64,000 bases of DNA from Sphingopyxis microcysteis (GTDB taxonomy: Bacteria; Pseudomonadota; Alphaproteobacteria; Sphingomonadales; Sphingomonadaceae). The position numbers were made by a program, and so were the translations under genes. The notes below the pieces were generated by a model, which did not search any database, was not told where the DNA came from, and worked only from the letters and a program-made list of their open reading frames with translations. Within the stretch, counting starts at the first letter, position 1, and each line of letters begins with the position of its first letter. Positions 45,187 to 54,584 of the stretch are shown here, in pieces. The stretch covers positions 1 through 64,000 of the forward strand of contig NZ_JAANYY010000005.1 of the NCBI RefSeq assembly GCF_012274265.1. Reading direction: 5' to 3'.

Positions 45187-47799
45187 TCAGGCGGTGTCGA
45201 TGGCGTCGCCAAGAAAGGTCGGATCGGCGAGGCCTTTCCCGTATCGGCGGTGCGCGTGCAGATTCTCGCCCTCGGCTTCGGAGGGGAAAATCTGGTCGAG
45301 CTGAAACTTCTTGAACGAACCGCTCATGCCCAGCGCCTGCGCGTAAAAGTCGATCATCTTGTGCCGTTCGCGCTGCGACATCGTCATTTTTCCGGGTTTC
45401 TGCACAAACTGCTCGATTTCGCGCATCATGGCCAAGCGGTCGGTCGTTTCGCCCGACCGGGCCATATATTGCCAAAGACGCAGGCGATGCTCGAAGCGGT
45501 CCGAACGCGCAACCGCCTCGCGCATCCAGTTGATCGCCTCGACAGCGCCCTGCTGCGGGTCCATCATCGCCTCTTCGGCGCGCACCTGAAAATAAAAGTC
45601 TTTGGCGCCCGCATCCTGCTCCAAGCGTTTCAGGGCAGCCTCATAATCGTGCCACCAATCGTCGAGCTGCTGCTGATCGCGATATGCCCCCCGAAAATGG
45701 CGATGGAGATACGCACGGGCGCGCATTATCAGGACGAAAGCGCTGCTGTTGAGGCGCGCCGCGCGGTCGGCCAGCTTGATCGCGCGATCATAGTTCGGTT
45801 TGTGCATGCGCAGCAGGCAACTGACCAGATAGCGAATGGTGATCCCTTCGCGATTCGTCTGCTTCACATCCTCATCGGCCTTGCGCGCCTTTTCATAATG
45901 TTCGACCGCCGCAGGGAAATCGCGTTGAAACTCAGCCTGAAATCCGCGGATGAAGTGCGCGACGGGCTTTGACAGATAATGGCTGTCGAGCACCGCCAAA
46001 GCGGCGCTGACGCCCTCATCGTCCGACTGGCGCGCGCAGACGAGTCCGTAAAAGCGCGCGGCCTCGCGCCGCGCGGTGTCGGTAAAGGCGTCGCGCCGCA
46101 CAAAGGCCTCTCGCAGCAATTTTTGAGCGATGTCGAAACGGTTCGCGCGATAGGCGCGGATTCCGCTTTGCAGATAGTTTGCCGCGGTAACGAACTGGCG
46201 CGCGCCCTCCGGAACCTCCGCGCCGACCGACATTGCGGCAGCAATCCGTGCCTGCACCGACACCATACCATGGCCGTCGGCATCGATCTCGACCGGCTTG
46301 GCAATGAATTTGCGCACCGCCTCGTCGTGCCAGCGAATCAAGTCGGGGGTTACCAGGCTGGCGCTGAGCCGGTTCGACAGAACCGGTGACAGGCGATAGA
46401 GGTCTTCTTCGTCCCGCTCGACCAGTCCCACACGTTCGAGCGCCCCCAAAATATCCGCCATCGGCCGTTCGCTACGCAAGAAATCGGCAATATCATCGGC
46501 TCCCGCCAATGCCAGGTCGTTGAGGATCAACAGCGCGCGACGTTCATCATCATGCTGTAATTGCGAGAAAGACCAGCGCGCCAGATGCGTCATCGTCGTC
46601 GCAAATTCTTCGGTCTCGGCCCCGATGACGGCGTCGAGATTTTCCAGCGACGGCAAGGTCGATGCCAGCGCTACGATCTTGGTGACCAGTTCGGGGTTGC
46701 CATCGGCGCCCTTGACGATGCGCGCGATGATGTCGGCATCCCATTGCAGGGTCCGATTGCCGATCGCGGTGATGATCGATCGCACGAAGCTGTCGGCTTC
46801 CAGCATCCCCAGACCGGTCATGCGCATGGTGCCAAGCTTGCCCTTGCATCCGATTACCATTTCGTCGGGAGGCGGCACCTGCACCGTCAGAAACAGGATC
46901 GGCGCATCGCCGCCCAGCGCCTTGATCACGGTGACGATCCACTCGGGCGGCAGCGCGCGTTCTTCGTGAACGCGCGTCTGGCGCAGGATGATGTAGCGTT
47001 GCTGCGCCGCCACCGCTTCGATCGCCTGCGCCAGCCGGAGCGCGACCTGCTCGGGCGATTGTTCGCCAAGCTCCGCCTGCAACGCCGTCAAGCGCGCGCC
47101 ATCGGCCCCCAGCGCGCGCTCCTCGATCAGCAGCAGCAACGGCAGCGGCAGCGCCAGTTCCGAAATATCGAATTCCAGCGCCGTCGCATTGCCGTTCAGG
47201 GTGCGATAAAATTCGCGGATCGCGGTCCGGCGACCATAGCCGTTGAACCCCGACACCCACACCGCCGGCCGATAGCTGAACTCGCCGTCCTTCGCTCCGG
47301 ATCGCAAGGCTTCGATGACGTGCGGCCGCGGAAAGATCGGAGCCGGCCTCGCCGTCGCCTCGCGCACCAGCCGATCGACGACCTGAAACGCCTTGTCCGC
47401 GTCATAGGGCGGCGTCGAGGCACGGAAACGCGCGGTGAAGTGCGCGAAATGGTCGAATGCGGCGCGCTCGGCATCCGTATAATCATCCGTTCCGGCTGAC
47501 AAATCGAGGTCGTCGAGTCGCAGGATGGCGACATGCTTTAATTGCCCCGACGCCAACAGCGAAGCGGCGAGTTCCAGTTCGCGGCGGCAGGCGGCGGAGC
47601 GCAGAAAATCGCGCGACCAGAAGATCACCAATCCGCGCGCCTGGCTCAGCTCGGCGCGTTCAATTTCGTCCCAGAAATCGGCGCCATCGACCCCCGTGCG
47701 CGTATAGAGATAGATGATGTCGCCCGAAAAACGTCGGGCGATCGCATCAGCGTTGGCGATGTCCCGGCTCGATACCGAAAAGAAGACCGGTCGGCCCAT
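45187..47799 (-). CDS. TIR / STAND-like NTPase / TPR protein, candidate immune sensor
   Basis: 870 residues. A bacterial TIR domain is at about 1-130 (RPVFFSVSSRDIANADAIAR; GLVIFWSRDFLRSAACRREL), with the presumed NADase Glu74 in the SxxCxxE context. A STAND-type NTPase follows, with a degenerate P-loop GFNGYGRRT (184-192, Arg at the Lys position) and no clear Walker B (YIILRQ near 269-274). A winged-helix-like stretch (about 470-560) precedes a C-terminal TPR array (about 600-870; RAYRANRFDIAQKLLREAF, AVEHYEKARKADEDV). ATG at 47799 has GGGGGAG close by. Single gene between a PQQ enzyme and glnB; visibly lower in GC than both. TIR-STAND-TPR proteins are typically phage-triggered NAD-depleting defence factors; that role is inference. 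Confidence 0.85.
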   Translation of the reverse strand: MGRPVFFSVSSRDIANADAIARRFSGDIIYLYTRTGVDGADFWDEIERAELSQARGLVIFWSRDFLRSAACRRELELAASLLASGQLKHVAILRLDDLDLSAGTDDYTDAERAAFDHFAHFTARFRASTPPYDADKAFQVVDRLVREATARPAPIFPRPHVIEALRSGAKDGEFSYRPAVWVSGFNGYGRRTAIREFYRTLNGNATALEFDISELALPLPLLLLIEERALGADGARLTALQAELGEQSPEQVALRLAQAIEAVAAQQRYIILRQTRVHEERALPPEWIVTVIKALGGDAPILFLTVQVPPPDEMVIGCKGKLGTMRMTGLGMLEADSFVRSIITAIGNRTLQWDADIIARIVKGADGNPELVTKIVALASTLPSLENLDAVIGAETEEFATTMTHLARWSFSQLQHDDERRALLILNDLALAGADDIADFLRSERPMADILGALERVGLVERDEEDLYRLSPVLSNRLSASLVTPDLIRWHDEAVRKFIAKPVEIDADGHGMVSVQARIAAAMSVGAEVPEGARQFVTAANYLQSGIRAYRANRFDIAQKLLREAFVRRDAFTDTARREAARFYGLVCARQSDDEGVSAALAVLDSHYLSKPVAHFIRGFQAEFQRDFPAAVEHYEKARKADEDVKQTNREGITIRYLVSCLLRMHKPNYDRAIKLADRAARLNSSAFVLIMRARAYLHRHFRGAYRDQQQLDDWWHDYEAALKRLEQDAGAKDFYFQVRAEEAMMDPQQGAVEAINWMREAVARSDRFEHRLRLWQYMARSGETTDRLAMMREIEQFVQKPGKMTMSQRERHKMIDFYAQALGMSGSFKKFQLDQIFPSEAEGENLHAHRRYGKGLADPTFLGDAIDTA

Positions 47800-47864
47800 A
47801 ACGCTCCCCCAAATTTTCATCAGGCTAGCCGACCAATGCTTTTCCACCAAGTCGCAAGACGTAC

Positions 47865-47881
47865 TGCCCAAAATTTGGGCA
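47865..47881. promoter_or_regulatory. Palindrome upstream of the TIR gene
   Basis: TGCCCAAAATTTGGGCA, a perfect 17-base palindrome with one central base, lies 66 bases before the TIR gene start in the only AT-rich stretch nearby. It may be a repressor site for that gene or for the opposite glnB direction. No regulator is adjacent. Confidence 0.5.
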
Positions 47882-47963
47882 CGAATGACGCCGCTTTGCT
47901 CATTCGCTGAGCATCCACGCAATTTCATGTCGAAAATCTTGCCGAAAGCAGGCGATTCGCCAA

Positions 47964-47980
47964 TTGGCACGGCTTTTGAT
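47964..47980 (+). promoter_or_regulatory. Weak sigma-54-like promoter before glnB
   Basis: TTGGCACGGCTTTTGAT fits TGGCACG-N4-TTGCW except that the -12 GC is GA. A nitrogen-controlled glnB promoter is expected biologically, but the -12 mismatch makes this a low-confidence call. Confidence 0.3.
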
Positions 47981-48038
47981 TGGTGCAAGATGGCGGGACA
48001 TCGCACCGACTCGACGACAGACCGGGCAGCGCAGCTGA

Positions 48039-48428
<390 letters not shown>

Positions 48429-48499
48429 CTTTTCGCATTTTTCGAAAACCCGACAGTCACCGGCACGCCGGACCATTTCGCAAGAAGGAAGCATAGATC

Positions 48500-49912
48500 A
48501 TGGCTACGAAGCCCAAGGACATCATCGCGCGGATCAAGGAAAACGACATCGAGTGGGTCGACCTGCGCTTCACCGACCCCAAGGGCAAGTGGCAGCATCT
48601 GACGATGGTCGCCTCGGTCCTGGGCGAAGACGAACTGGAAGACGGGCTGATGTTCGACGGATCGTCGATCGAGGGCTGGAAGGCGATCAACGAGTCGGAC
48701 ATGATCCTGAAGCCCGATCTCGACGCCGTCTATGACGATCCTTTCTCGGCCACCCCGATGCTGGTGATCTTCTGCGACATCGTCGAGCCGTCGACCGGCG
48801 AAGGCTATGCCCGCGACCCGCGCACGACGGCAAAGCGCGCCGAAGCCTATGTCGCCTCGACCGGGATTGGTGACACCGTCTATGTCGGTCCCGAAGCCGA
48901 ATTCTTCATGTTCGACGACGTCCGTTTCGAAACCGGCTACAACAAGTCGGGTTTCGAGATCGACGACATCGAACTGCCGACCAACACCGGCCGCAGCTAT
49001 GAAGGCGGCAACCTGGCGCACCGTCCGCGCGCCAAGGGCGGCTATTTCCCCGTCGCGCCGGTCGACAGCGCCGTCGACATCCGCGCCGAGATGGTCTCGA
49101 CGATGCTCGAAATGGGCCTGCCCTGCGACAAGCATCACCATGAAGTCGCCGCCGCGCAGCATGAGCTCGGCCTGACCTTCGGCACCCTCACCGAAACCGC
49201 CGACCGCATGCAGATCTACAAATATGTCGTGCACCAGGTCGCGCATGCCTATGGCAAGACCGCGACCTTCATGCCGAAGCCGATCAAGGACGACAACGGC
49301 AGCGGCATGCACACCCACATCTCGATCTGGGAAAAGGGCAAGCCGCTGTTCGCCGGCAACGGTTATGCGGGGCTCAGCGACATGTGCCTCTATTTCATCG
49401 GCGGCGTCGTCAAGCACGCCAAGGCACTCAACGCCTTCACCAACCCGACGACGAACAGCTACAAGCGGCTCGTCCCGGGCTTCGAAGCGCCGGTGCTGCT
49501 CGCTTATTCGTCGCGTAACCGCTCGGCCTCGTGCCGCATCCCCTATGGCGCGGGCGCCAAGGCGAAGCGCGTCGAGTTCCGCTTCCCCGACGCGATGGCG
49601 AACCCCTATCTCTGCTATTCGGCGCTGCTGATGGCGGGGCTCGACGGCATCACGAACAAGATTCACCCGGGCGACCCCATGGACAAGAATCTGTACGACC
49701 TGCCGCCCGAGGAATTGAGCGAAGTCCCGACCGTCTGCGGTTCGCTTCGCGAAGCACTCGACAGCCTCGCCGCCGACCACGACTTCCTGCTCAAGGGCGA
49801 CGTGTTCTCGAAGGACCAGATCGAAGCCTATATCGAGCTGAAGTGGGACGAGGTCTATCGCTTCGAACAGACGCCGAGCCCGGTCGAGTTCGACATGTAC
49901 TACAGCGCCTGA
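48500..49912 (+). CDS. glnA: Type I glutamine synthetase
   Basis: 470 residues. Assimilates ammonium into glutamine. Motifs: [10 protein letters not shown], metal site [12 protein letters not shown] site [16 protein letters not shown], and the adenylylation site NLYDLPPEE (Tyr399 by direct count). Length and motifs are those of the GS-I beta class controlled by GlnE and P-II. Co-transcription with glnB is likely. Terminated by a strong hairpin. Confidence 0.97.
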   Translation: MATKPKDIIARIKENDIEWVDLRFTDPKGKWQHLTMVASVLGEDELEDGLMFDGSSIEGWKAINESDMILKPDLDAVYDDPFSATPMLVIFCDIVEPSTGEGYARDPRTTAKRAEAYVASTGIGDTVYVGPEAEFFMFDDVRFETGYNKSGFEIDDIELPTNTGRSYEGGNLAHRPRAKGGYFPVAPVDSAVDIRAEMVSTMLEMGLPCDKHHHEVAAAQHELGLTFGTLTETADRMQIYKYVVHQVAHAYGKTATFMPKPIKDDNGSGMHTHISIWEKGKPLFAGNGYAGLSDMCLYFIGGVVKHAKALNAFTNPTTNSYKRLVPGFEAPVLLAYSSRNRSASCRIPYGAGAKAKRVEFRFPDAMANPYLCYSALLMAGLDGITNKIHPGDPMDKNLYDLPPEELSEVPTVCGSLREALDSLAADHDFLLKGDVFSKDQIEAYIELKWDEVYRFEQTPSPVEFDMYYSA

Positions 49913-49937
49913 TCCGCCAGGGTCAGCTACGCCAAGG

Positions 49938-49972
49938 GGGCGCCCGGTTAGGGGGAACCGGGCGCCCTTTTT
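49938..49972 (+). terminator. Intrinsic terminator after glnA
   Basis: GGGCGCCCGGTT (49938-49949), loop AGGGGG, exact complement (49956-49967), TTTTT. The convergent membrane-protein gene ends ten bases later, so it may serve both strands. Confidence 0.92.
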
Positions 49973-49981
49973 GGTGGGCGT

Positions 49982-50641
49982 TCAGCGCGGCGCCATCATC
50001 CCGCGGCGGCCCGCCGCGACGAAGCAGGCGAGCAGCATCGATCCGAACGCCAGCGACACCAGGTCGAGCGGCTGCGGTCCGGCGGTCAATTCTGCCGCCG
50101 CCGCGCCGCCCCAGACGATCGCGACGAGCATCATCACATTTCCCGTGATCGCGGAAATCTCGACGGTCAGCTGCCGCCAAAGCTCGTCGAAACTTTGCCA
50201 CATCCATAGCGACACCGCAGTGAAGCCGCCGAGCACGACGAGCAGGATCCAGTACGCCGCCGCGGGGCTGACCAACGCCGCGGTGCCCGCCGCCACCGAA
50301 TATGCCAGCAGCATCAGCGCCGCGCCGAGGATCAGGCAACAGGCCGAGCTGGCGCCCATGCTCGATCGTTCCTCGACGATTTCTTCGGCATCGGCGACGT
50401 TGAGCAATCGCCGACCGACGAGGTTCGGCGCCGCGGTCCCGAGCCCGACGAACAGCCCCATCAACGCAAAGATAAACCCGACCCCGAACAGCATGATCGA
50501 GGAGGGTGCCCAATCGACCCCGCCCTGCCCCTCGGCGAGCGTGAGCCCAACCGACATGCCGCCCGCGCCCGCGATTGCGCCGACGGTCGCCTGCATCGCC
50601 GTCTTGCGCCATCCCGCCGTTTTGCCTGCCTGCGTTGTCAT
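49982..50641 (-). CDS. Six-helix membrane protein, HTH partner
   Basis: 219 residues with about six membrane helices (starting SIMLFGVGFIFALMGLFVGL; AYWILLVVLGGFTAVSLWMW). No family I can name; proteins of this layout are often encoded just after a small YozG/XRE-type regulator, as here, where the stop of the regulator is four bases before the ATG. Might be the sensor or output controlled by that regulator. The start at 50641 is supported by the close spacing. Confidence 0.7.
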   Translation of the reverse strand: MTTQAGKTAGWRKTAMQATVGAIAGAGGMSVGLTLAEGQGGVDWAPSSIMLFGVGFIFALMGLFVGLGTAAPNLVGRRLLNVADAEEIVEERSSMGASSACCLILGAALMLLAYSVAAGTAALVSPAAAYWILLVVLGGFTAVSLWMWQSFDELWRQLTVEISAITGNVMMLVAIVWGGAAAAELTAGPQPLDLVSLAFGSMLLACFVAAGRRGMMAPR

Positions 50642-50645
50642 TCCA

Positions 50646-50852
50646 TCACTCCTTCGGCGACCAATGGTCGATGAACAGCTCGCGCACTTCGAGCGCAAAC
50701 AGGCCCGCCATGCGCAGCGCGAGCGGCAGGCTGGGATCATATTTGTCGGTTTCGACCGCGTTGATCGTCTGGCGCGAAACGCCCAGACGGCGTGCGAGTT
50801 CGCCCTGGCTCCACCCCGCGGCTTCGCGATATTCGCGCACCCGATTTTCCAC
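50646..50852 (-). CDS. XRE/YozG-type HTH transcriptional regulator
   Basis: 68 residues: ENRVREYREAAGWSQGELAR, RRLGVSRQTINAVETDKYDP, then a short LRMAGLFALEVRELF tail. Typical minimal Cro/CI-type repressor with no sensor domain. Begins with GTG at 50852, AGGAAG five bases before. Two near-identical palindromes lie 14-68 bases upstream, which suggests self-regulation. Confidence 0.88.
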   Translation of the reverse strand: MENRVREYREAAGWSQGELARRLGVSRQTINAVETDKYDPSLPLALRMAGLFALEVRELFIDHWSPKE

Positions 50853-50865
50853 ATCCGCTTCCTTG

Positions 50866-50919
50866 CCTGTCAAGAGCTCTTTACATAGACAATGGCGACC
50901 TGTCAAACACTCTTTACAT
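50866..50919 (-). promoter_or_regulatory. Twin palindromic operators over the HTH gene promoter
   Basis: Two 21-base direct repeats, 50866-50886 and 50899-50919, period 33 (three helical turns). Each contains a dyad: TGTCAA-GAGCTC-TTTACA and TGTCAA-ACACTC-TTTACA. On the minus strand the TGTCAA half is TTGACA, a perfect -35 box, so a bound regulator would cover the promoter. Confidence 0.75.
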
Positions 50920-50993
50920 CTCACGCGTTCGGCCGTTGACCCTTTTGTAAGCTGTTGTCGCTATCAGGGCGCTGCATTTCAGGGGGAATTGCG

Positions 50994-51512
50994 ATGCTAC
51001 GTTCGACATTACTGGTCGCCGCGATGCTGCTGACCGCAGGTTGCGGCAAGATGGCCGAACTCGCCAACCAAACCCGCACGGTCGCGGCGCCGCGCGAAGA
51101 AGTGTTTGCCAAGATGTTCGGCGACGGCAGCGCCTTTACCGGCATGCCGCTGGTCACCAATGGCGGCTCGACGCGCCTCTACGAACTTGTCGCCGAAAAG
51201 GGCGATCCGGGTTTCGAAAAAATGGTCCCCGACGAACGGCCCGACGCGTACAAGATCAAGATCGCCGTCGCGATGGAAATCCCCCGCGAGGCCCATCTGA
51301 TCTATAATGTCGACGACGGTGCGCTGACGACGGGGTTGAAATTCATCTTCGAAGAACTGGCGCCCGACCGCACCCGCGTCGATTTTGCCATCGACGATCT
51401 GGCCGGCGACGGCGCGAAGGGCTTGACGGTCAACCGATTGGTTTTGCGCAAGATCGCGCAAGAGGCGCTCGGCAAACTCGACGATTTCGAAGAAGCGAAA
51501 GAGCCCGCCTGA
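50994..51512 (+). CDS. Hypothetical lipoprotein
   Basis: 172 residues, lipobox MLLTAGC (Cys17). The body carries TRTVAAPREEVFAKMFGDGS and YELVAEKGDPGF, reminiscent of SRPBCC/START-type ligand pockets, but no catalytic residues can be assigned. AGGGGG before the ATG at 50994. Divergent from the HTH gene, so the operators at 50866-50919 might influence it too. Confidence 0.75.
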   Translation: MLRSTLLVAAMLLTAGCGKMAELANQTRTVAAPREEVFAKMFGDGSAFTGMPLVTNGGSTRLYELVAEKGDPGFEKMVPDERPDAYKIKIAVAMEIPREAHLIYNVDDGALTTGLKFIFEELAPDRTRVDFAIDDLAGDGAKGLTVNRLVLRKIAQEALGKLDDFEEAKEPA

Positions 51513-51618
51513 CGGCGCTGCGCGCGATCGCAACATGGTAAACCGCCAGGGTTGCGGTCGCCACCGACCAGTGGCAGGTTGCGCGCGGGGTGGCACGATC
51601 GCGAAAGGCATTCAGGCC

Positions 51619-53085
51619 ATGCGGAAGCGCGTCCCCCTCCTCCTCGCACCGCTGCTGCTTGCGTCATGCGGCGGCGGCAGTAGTGGCGGCGGCACCCCGC
51701 CCGCGGCCAATGCGCCGCCCAGCTTCACCTCGCTGCAAACCGCCAGCGTGACCGAGAACGGCACCGCCGCCTACCAGGCGACCGCAACCGACCCCGATGG
51801 CAATGCGCTGACCTTTTCCATCGACGGCGGCGCCGATGCAGGCCGTTTTGCGATCACCGGCGCGGGCGCGCTCAGTTTCAGCGCCGCGCCCGATTTCGAC
51901 CTTCCCGGCGATGCCGACGGCGACAATGTCTATGCGGTGCTGCTGCGCGTCAGCGACGGTCAGGCGAGCGTCACGCAGGCGGTCAACATCACCGTCACCA
52001 ACAGCCGCGAAGGCATATCGGTGGTCCGCGTCGGCACCGGTTTCAACCAGCCGCTCTACGTCGCCGCAATCCCCGGCGACAGCCGCGTCTATGTCGTGGA
52101 AAAGGGCGGGAACGTCTATCGCTTCGACCCCACGAACGGCAGCCGGACGCTGGTGCTCGACATCACCGACATTTCGACGAGCGGCGAGCGCGGCCTGCTC
52201 GGCCTTGCCCCATACCCCGACCATGCGACGTCGCAGCGGCTGTTCGCGGTCGCGACGGCCACCAATGGCAATGTCCAGGTGCGCCGCTACACGTTGGGCC
52301 AGCCGAACAGCTCGACCAGCTATGACACCGTGCTCGACATTCCGCACCCGGGGTTCGACAATCACAACGGCGGCTGGATCGGCTATGGTCCCGACGGCCA
52401 TGTCTATGTTGCGGTCGGCGATGGTGGCGGGGGCGGCGATCCGAACAACAATGCCCAGAACCGCAACGTCCAGCTCGGCAAGATCCTGCGCTTTGCCGTC
52501 GGCGCGGGCGGCAACAGCTACGCCCCCGCGCCCGGCAATCCGTTCATATCGGGGGGCGGCGATCCCTATATTTTCGCCTTGGGCCTGCGCAATCCGTTTC
52601 GCGCCTCCTTTTCGGGATCGACGCTGCTGATCGGCGACGTCGGTCAGGGTGCGATCGAAGAAATCGATGCGGTCACGACGGCCCAGCCGGGGCTGAATTT
52701 CGGCTGGCGCTTTCTCGAAGGCACCCAGCCCTATTCGGGCACCGCCCCCGCGGGCCTGACGCCGCCCGTCGCCGAATATGGCCATGGCAGCGGCCCGCGG
52801 CAGGGACGGTCGGTGACCGGCGGCTATGTCTATCGCGGCCCCGTGACCTCGCTCGTCGGCCACTATGTCTTTGCCGATTTCGTCACCGGCAATATCTGGT
52901 CGGTTCCCTTGGCCAGCCTCGTCGCCGGGCAGACCCTCCCGGCGTCGCGTTTTGCGCGGCGCAACGAGGATTTCGCGCCCGACGCCGGGGCGCTCAGTAA
53001 TGTCGCCTCATTTGGCGAGGACAGCGCGGGCAATCTTTTCCTTGTCAGCATCGGCGGCGATATTTTCATGGTGCGCCCCGGCTGA
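51619..53085 (+). CDS. PQQ-dependent sugar dehydrogenase with cadherin-like domain, lipoprotein
   Basis: 488 residues. Lipobox LLASCGGG (Cys16) plus Ser/Gly linker; residues about 35-130 are a cadherin/He-PIG-like Ig domain (SVTENGTAAYQATATDPDGN). The C-terminal 350 are a soluble glucose/sorbosone dehydrogenase propeller (GLLGLAPYPDH; GDGGGGGDPNNNAQNRNVQL; NPFRASF). Acts in the periplasm on aldoses with PQQ. Fusion with a cadherin-like domain suggests surface or polysaccharide binding. Start chosen for the signal sequence. Confidence 0.87.
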   Translation: MRKRVPLLLAPLLLASCGGGSSGGGTPPAANAPPSFTSLQTASVTENGTAAYQATATDPDGNALTFSIDGGADAGRFAITGAGALSFSAAPDFDLPGDADGDNVYAVLLRVSDGQASVTQAVNITVTNSREGISVVRVGTGFNQPLYVAAIPGDSRVYVVEKGGNVYRFDPTNGSRTLVLDITDISTSGERGLLGLAPYPDHATSQRLFAVATATNGNVQVRRYTLGQPNSSTSYDTVLDIPHPGFDNHNGGWIGYGPDGHVYVAVGDGGGGGDPNNNAQNRNVQLGKILRFAVGAGGNSYAPAPGNPFISGGGDPYIFALGLRNPFRASFSGSTLLIGDVGQGAIEEIDAVTTAQPGLNFGWRFLEGTQPYSGTAPAGLTPPVAEYGHGSGPRQGRSVTGGYVYRGPVTSLVGHYVFADFVTGNIWSVPLASLVAGQTLPASRFARRNEDFAPDAGALSNVASFGEDSAGNLFLVSIGGDIFMVRPG

Positions 53086-53123
53086 CGCCTTGCCCCTGCC
53101 CATCAGCCAAGGCACACACGTGC

Positions 53124-53151
53124 CGTCGCCCCTGCGCAGGCGGGGGCGACG
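53124..53151. terminator. Hairpin after the sugar dehydrogenase gene
   Basis: CGTCGCCCC (53124-53132) and GGGGCGACG (53143-53151). No T-run follows. Same stem core as the hairpin after trxA, suggesting a shared spacer motif rather than chance. Confidence 0.5.
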
Positions 53152-53178
53152 ATGAGATGTAACCGGAGAGTTCCCCCA

Positions 53179-54489
53179 ATGAAATCCTTGCCGCTCACTG
53201 CCCTCGTCGCGCTTCAACTCGCGCTCGCGCCCGCCGCGGCGGCGAAACTCTCCAAAGCCGAAAGCGGGATGGCGAAGACGGTGGCGGCCGAACAGGAGCG
53301 GTCGCTTGCGCTGCTCGAAAGGCTGGTCAACCAGAACAGCGGCTCGCTCAATCTCGAGGGCGTTGAAAAGGTTGGCGCGATGATGCGTGCCGAGCTTGAA
53401 CCCCTGGGCTTCAAGGTCGAATGGAAGCCGATGCGCGACACCGGCCGCGCCGGCCATCTGATCGCGACGCATGTCGGCAGGGCCGATACCAAGCGCCTCC
53501 TCCTCATCGCCCACCTCGACACGGTGTTCGAACCCGACTCGCCATTCCAGACGTTCACCCGCAAGGGCGATATGGGCGAAGGCCCGGGCGCGGGCGACGA
53601 CAAGGGCGGCATGGTCGTCATCGTCGCAGCGCTGCGCGCGATGCAGGCGGCGGGGACGCTGAAAGGCGCCAATATCGAGATTTACATGACCGGCGACGAG
53701 GAGGATGCGGGCCACCCGATCGAAAAGGCGCGCGCCGACCTGATCGCCGCGGGTAAGCGCAGCGACGTCGCGCTCGATTTCGAGGGACTGGTCCGCGATG
53801 GGGGCGCCGACATGGGGTCGGTCGCGCGGCGCTCGTCGGACAGCTGGACCGTCACCGCGACGGGCAAGAGTGCGCACAGCTCGGGCATTTTCAGCGCCGC
53901 GGCGGGCGACGGCGCGATCTATGAGCTGACGCGCATCATTCACCGCTTCCGCACCGAGCTTCCCGAACCGAACCTCACCTTCAACGTCGGGCTGATCGCG
54001 GGCGGGCAGCAGGCCGATCTCGACGCGGGCGGGATCCGCGCGACGGTGAACGGCAAGACCAACATCATCGCGCCGATCGCGGTCGCGCGCGGCGACCTCC
54101 GCGCGCTGTCGCCCGAACAGATCGCGCGGGTGAAGGCGAAAATGACGGCGATCGTCGCCGACCATGCGCCGGGGACCGACGCAAAGATCGCCTTCGACCC
54201 CGGCGGCTATCCCTCGATGGCGCCGACCGATGGCAACCGCGCGCTGCTGGCAAAGCTGAACGGCGTGAACCGCGACCTCGGGCTCGCCGAAATGGCACCA
54301 CTCGACCCGCTCAAGCGCGGCGCGGGCGATATCAGCTTTGTCGCCGCAGACGTCGACGGATTCGCGGGACTCGGACCGTATAGCACCGGCGACCACGCGC
54401 CGGGCGAAGCGGTCGATATTCCCAGCATAGCCCGGCAGGCGACGCGCGCCGCCATATTGATGTCACGCCTTTCTGCTGAAAAGCGCTGA
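53179..54489 (+). CDS. Exported M20/M28-type metallopeptidase
   Basis: 436 residues, signal peptide MKSLPLTALVALQLALAPAA cut near AAAK. M20 family: metal ligands in AHLDTVFEPD, GAGDDKGGM, GDEEDAGH, ALDFEG and the C-terminal GDHAPGE. Dimerisation domain in between. Likely a glutamate carboxypeptidase-like amidase or peptidase in the periplasm. Ribosome-binding site GGAG nine bases upstream. Family substrate cannot be fixed from sequence. Confidence 0.9.
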   Translation: MKSLPLTALVALQLALAPAAAAKLSKAESGMAKTVAAEQERSLALLERLVNQNSGSLNLEGVEKVGAMMRAELEPLGFKVEWKPMRDTGRAGHLIATHVGRADTKRLLLIAHLDTVFEPDSPFQTFTRKGDMGEGPGAGDDKGGMVVIVAALRAMQAAGTLKGANIEIYMTGDEEDAGHPIEKARADLIAAGKRSDVALDFEGLVRDGGADMGSVARRSSDSWTVTATGKSAHSSGIFSAAAGDGAIYELTRIIHRFRTELPEPNLTFNVGLIAGGQQADLDAGGIRATVNGKTNIIAPIAVARGDLRALSPEQIARVKAKMTAIVADHAPGTDAKIAFDPGGYPSMAPTDGNRALLAKLNGVNRDLGLAEMAPLDPLKRGAGDISFVAADVDGFAGLGPYSTGDHAPGEAVDIPSIARQATRAAILMSRLSAEKR

Positions 54490-54584
54490 ACTGCCGTCTT
54501 TGGCAGTTGGCTCAACTTGATTCATTCGCCACAGTGATTAGGTAGCAATCCGAGACGGAATTGACCGCCGATGGGAGAAGAATG

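Noticed and set aside
47940..48010. NtrC-binding site near glnB
   Set aside because: GGTGCA and GCACC halves are in the wrong orientation and spacing for the TGCACC-N5-GGTGCA consensus.
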